Assembly: GCA_018524725.1 (NCBI GenBank)
Contig: JAEUWP010000236.1
Coordinates: 1-45,790, forward strand
DNA length: 45,790 nt
Origin: Podaxis mareebaensis
Taxonomy: Eukaryota > Basidiomycota > Agaricomycetes > Agaricales > Agaricaceae
Direction: 5' to 3'
Shown here: one piece after another, positions 43,632 through 45,790 of the stretch
Position numbering within the stretch: the stretch's first letter is position 1
Layout of the letters: every line of letters begins with the position of its first letter
Made by a program: the position numbers and the translations under genes
Notes under the pieces: generated by a model
The model's database searches: none
Told to the model about the DNA's origin: nothing
What the model saw: the letters and a program-made list of their open reading frames with translations, nothing else

Positions 43632-44217
43632 TCAAGTGAACCATCCTCTCGGCTGATGCACCTCATCTTCCTTGATTTCTCCATCCCTCTTTTTCCTCAA
43701 GTGTTCCAGAATACCTTTGACGCTCTCAACGTCCCCAATCGCGACCTTCCCACTCTCCCAATCAACAACAATTGGCCACTTGAGAGCTTGCGGATTCTCT
43801 TGTGCGAGTTGGACGATTTCGCCCAACGTAGTGGGTCGGTCTTCGACGGGCGGCGCAGAAGGGTGAGCGGAAAGGAGGACATGGGCAGGCGAAACGGCTT
43901 TGGATGGAAAATAGGAGAAGATGGTGCGAAGTTGGTCGGGCGTTGGGGGTGATTCGACTACTTCCAGGTTAAACTGAAGAGGGGGTGAGGTGGGCTTTTC
44001 ACTCGGATAGGGCGAAGAAAGAGAATTGCGGAGGAGGCCCAGAGCCTTGGTTGAAGGTTGAGAGGATGGGTGGTGACTATACGAAGGTGAGTTAGTTTCA
44101 CCAACATCAATGATGACTCACAAGATTGAGATTTCAGGCTGGTGATTGTCAGAAACGGCTGGAATGCAAAGATATCAGTAAGAGGCTTACCAGGCGACGT
44201 CTGAATGAGTTAAACAT
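43632..44217 (-). CDS. FMP46: FMP46-like (DUF1687) putative mitochondrial thioredoxin-fold protein
   Basis: Three exons (44217-44191, 44138-44122, 44076-43632) encode 162 residues. The second exon is 17 nt. Splicing gives MFNSFRRRLPEISIFHHPSS, then STKALGLLRNSLSSPYPSE, VVESPPTPDQLRTIFSYFPS, NPQALKWPIVVDWESGKVAI and the C-terminus KDGEIKEDEV-like end with QPRGWFT. These are the blocks of the fungal DUF1687 family, whose yeast member Fmp46 is a putative redox protein of mitochondria. The basic N-terminus could be part of a targeting signal. The second intron-exon choice (acceptor at 44139) is fixed by frame, because the nearer AG upstream leads to a stop. Confidence 0.8.
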
Positions 44218-44389
44218 GTCTCGATGGCTGGTCGAGAGACGCTCAGCCTGGCTATCTTATCGTCACTTGTTTGTTCCAAAGCATGCTGCCAAATAGTCGA
44301 AGCTCATAGACCTAAACTGGTCCTATTGAAACTTCGCCAACTGCTACTGCGTCCCTATCACGTCCCAACTGCTGCTGTGACTGACAGCC
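44218..44389. promoter_or_regulatory. 172-bp divergent promoter between the FMP46-like and HNH-type genes
   Basis: The two start codons are only 172 bp apart, so control elements are probably shared. No TATA box stands out. The inference is from spacing. Confidence 0.5.
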
Positions 44390-45288
44390 ATGGCGTCGCC
44401 CCCCAACGACCTTATCTCGCAACTAAACCTGTACCCGACCGCACAGCCATCTGCTGAGCCCATTCTCTCCACTGAGACAATATCGGAGCTCTCCGACAGA
44501 GCAGCGTTTACCAGAGAACTTGACCACCGTGACATGTTCTTGGGATGGCGCAGATGTGTGATTTGCGGGGAGGCTGCTTTAGGGTTGCTTCTGCACTGCC
44601 ATATTGTTGGCAAGTCAGATATTGAGATGGTATGCCCATGTTCAGTTGACCTCTGATGTGAGACCACTTATTTTCCTCTTAGTGGAAATTTCTCCGTGCA
44701 TTACAATGGATCCCAGACTGCGTTAAACAAGAGCCTGAACATGAATCCCGTAATGGGTTGACATTGTGTGCCAACCATTACATTGAATTTTATCAATGGC
44801 GATTTTTCATCCGTTATGACAGCAATGTAAGCCCCAGTTCTATTGTCTTTATATTATTCATTGACAATGAGTAGACTCAAAAGTATATCTATGTTGACTA
44901 TGATAGCCTTGTTGGGCCTTCCTCAAGGTTCCATGGCAAAGCTATTGCCCTTGATCCCAGAGACAAGCACTCACCACTCCCTCTCCTGCTTCTCACCCAT
45001 GAATATATGGTTCGAGGGAGAAATTTTTGGCAACCAGTGCCTATTGTTGAGGTAACTAATGGTTGGCAAGATTGGATAATCAACGATGGTGTAGTAAGTG
45101 AGGGAAATGATGGATCATTCACTTTCAAATGTGCAGCTCCAGCATCTGGTTCTCCTGTTGGTCAGCAGCCTATGACCCTGCAAACATTGCCTGCCACTGC
45201 CTCATCTGGTTCTCAAATCTACATTGCACCACCTACCTCTGACCTCATTGAGGAATTGTTGGCAGCTCAACATGCTTTACCCTGTTAG
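44390..45288 (+). CDS. HNH-nuclease-like protein
   Basis: Three exons (44390-44629, 44683-44826, 44875-45288) encode 265 residues. The middle part has the layout of agaricomycete HNH-domain proteins: WRRCVICGEAAL, HCHIVGKSDIEMWKFL, RNGLTLCANHYIEFYQWRFF and IRYDSN. The Cys pair, the His of HCHIVG, the Asn and the His of CANH correspond to HNH and zinc-type positions, though whether the site is catalytic cannot be judged. The C-terminal third is Ser/Thr/Pro-rich (CAAPASGSPVGQQPM) and has no known domain. Many such genes occur in dispersed families in these fungi. The start is the first ATG in frame, preceded by CC. Confidence 0.7.
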
Positions 45289-45790
45289 AAGATATGAGAA
45301 GTGGAGAGTATGAGTTGGGAAGGAACAGTAGAAGAAATATAAAGAAATATATTAAGAATGATGGTGTTGAGGCAAAAAAAAAAAGAAATAGTTTAGTAAT
45401 CAAGTTTTATTATATTAGTTATTTTGTATTTGAAATTGTACATGACTATTATAACCTCATTTTTGACTCTCAAGCTTCTGGCTAATCAATATTCACTTTT
45501 GTAACTTAATGCTAACTTAATACTATTGATACTGACTATCCATTAGACAGAATATAGTTGGCTACTAGATAGTATACACTATAAATGTGTATTTAGCTGT
45601 TAATCACATAGTAATCCTGTTATGGTCCCAGCCTGCCAACCCTTTGCTAACATCACCACCCAAGTCTTAGGCCAAGACCTAACTTGTTATGAACCAGCCT
45701 GGTACCTCCCGCTGCAACATCATTTACCACGCATTAGTCCACGAGCTTGGACTTCCAAACACCTCCCGTTCCACCACTCAAGATACAGGT
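45289..45790. other. AT-rich terminal interval
   Basis: The first 350 bases after the HNH-type gene are unusually AT-rich, with an A-run near 45375 and TATATTA tracts. The last 150 bases return to normal composition, but no frame or motif is recognised before the window ends. Confidence 0.5.

Larger units (their letters stand above)
41520..43690 (+). repeat. Tandem segmental duplication, copy 2
   Basis: This is the second copy of the segment at 37960-41518. It begins in non-coding DNA and runs into the intact FMP46-like gene, so this copy occupies the original 3' context. Confidence 0.8.

Overview
The window is nuclear DNA of a filamentous basidiomycete, most likely an agaricomycete. Genes are dense and broken by many 45-65 nt GT-AG introns. 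The gene families fit too: a KDZ-type transposase, a NACHT-WD40 NLR, a seven-helix DUF6534-type membrane protein, an AA9 lytic polysaccharide monooxygenase and a cupredoxin surface protein. There is no rRNA, no CRISPR array and no bacterial operon, and I recognised no tRNA. Exon coordinates were worked out by hand from splice signals, reading phase and family motifs.

Left part (1-6.6 kb), accessory: the 3' part of a KDZ transposase gene; a GC-rich stretch with a diverged duplication and an inverted repeat; a DUF6534 membrane protein split into 18 visible exons, with the first helix not found; then about 1.7 kb unassigned.

Core part A (6.6-11.6 kb): SRP9 and a mitochondrial 2-oxodicarboxylate carrier share a 206-bp divergent promoter. 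The carrier has 5-nt and 7-nt exons. A decayed Ser/Thr-rich single-pass membrane protein gene follows.

Immune-type locus (12.1-18.4 kb, minus): one gene model of 11 exons and about 1,916 residues joins a helical N-terminal domain, a NACHT NTPase, 13 very similar WD40 repeats and a complete TKL-like protein kinase. The helical lead-in of the kinase lies in the same exon as the WD40 repeats, which argues for a true fusion. This is the most striking item in the window.

Core part B (19-37.8 kb): a THEM6-like hotdog protein, an AA9 LPMO, a 3-ketodihydrosphingosine reductase (TSC10), glycogen phosphorylase (with another 5-nt exon), a 1,680-residue Msb1/Mug8-like protein with a long acidic Pro/Ala/Val tail, and a GPI-less cupredoxin membrane protein.

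Right part (37.9-45.8 kb), recently rearranged: a tandem duplication carries two copies of a short single-pass membrane protein gene plus the tail of the neighbouring FMP46-like gene. One copy has gained a 21-bp coding minisatellite, a roughly 300-bp insertion or intron, and a 752-bp non-autonomous TA-inserting element. The other copy preserves the empty site. An intact FMP46-like gene and an HNH-type protein gene are divergently transcribed from a 172-bp interval, and the window ends in AT-rich DNA.
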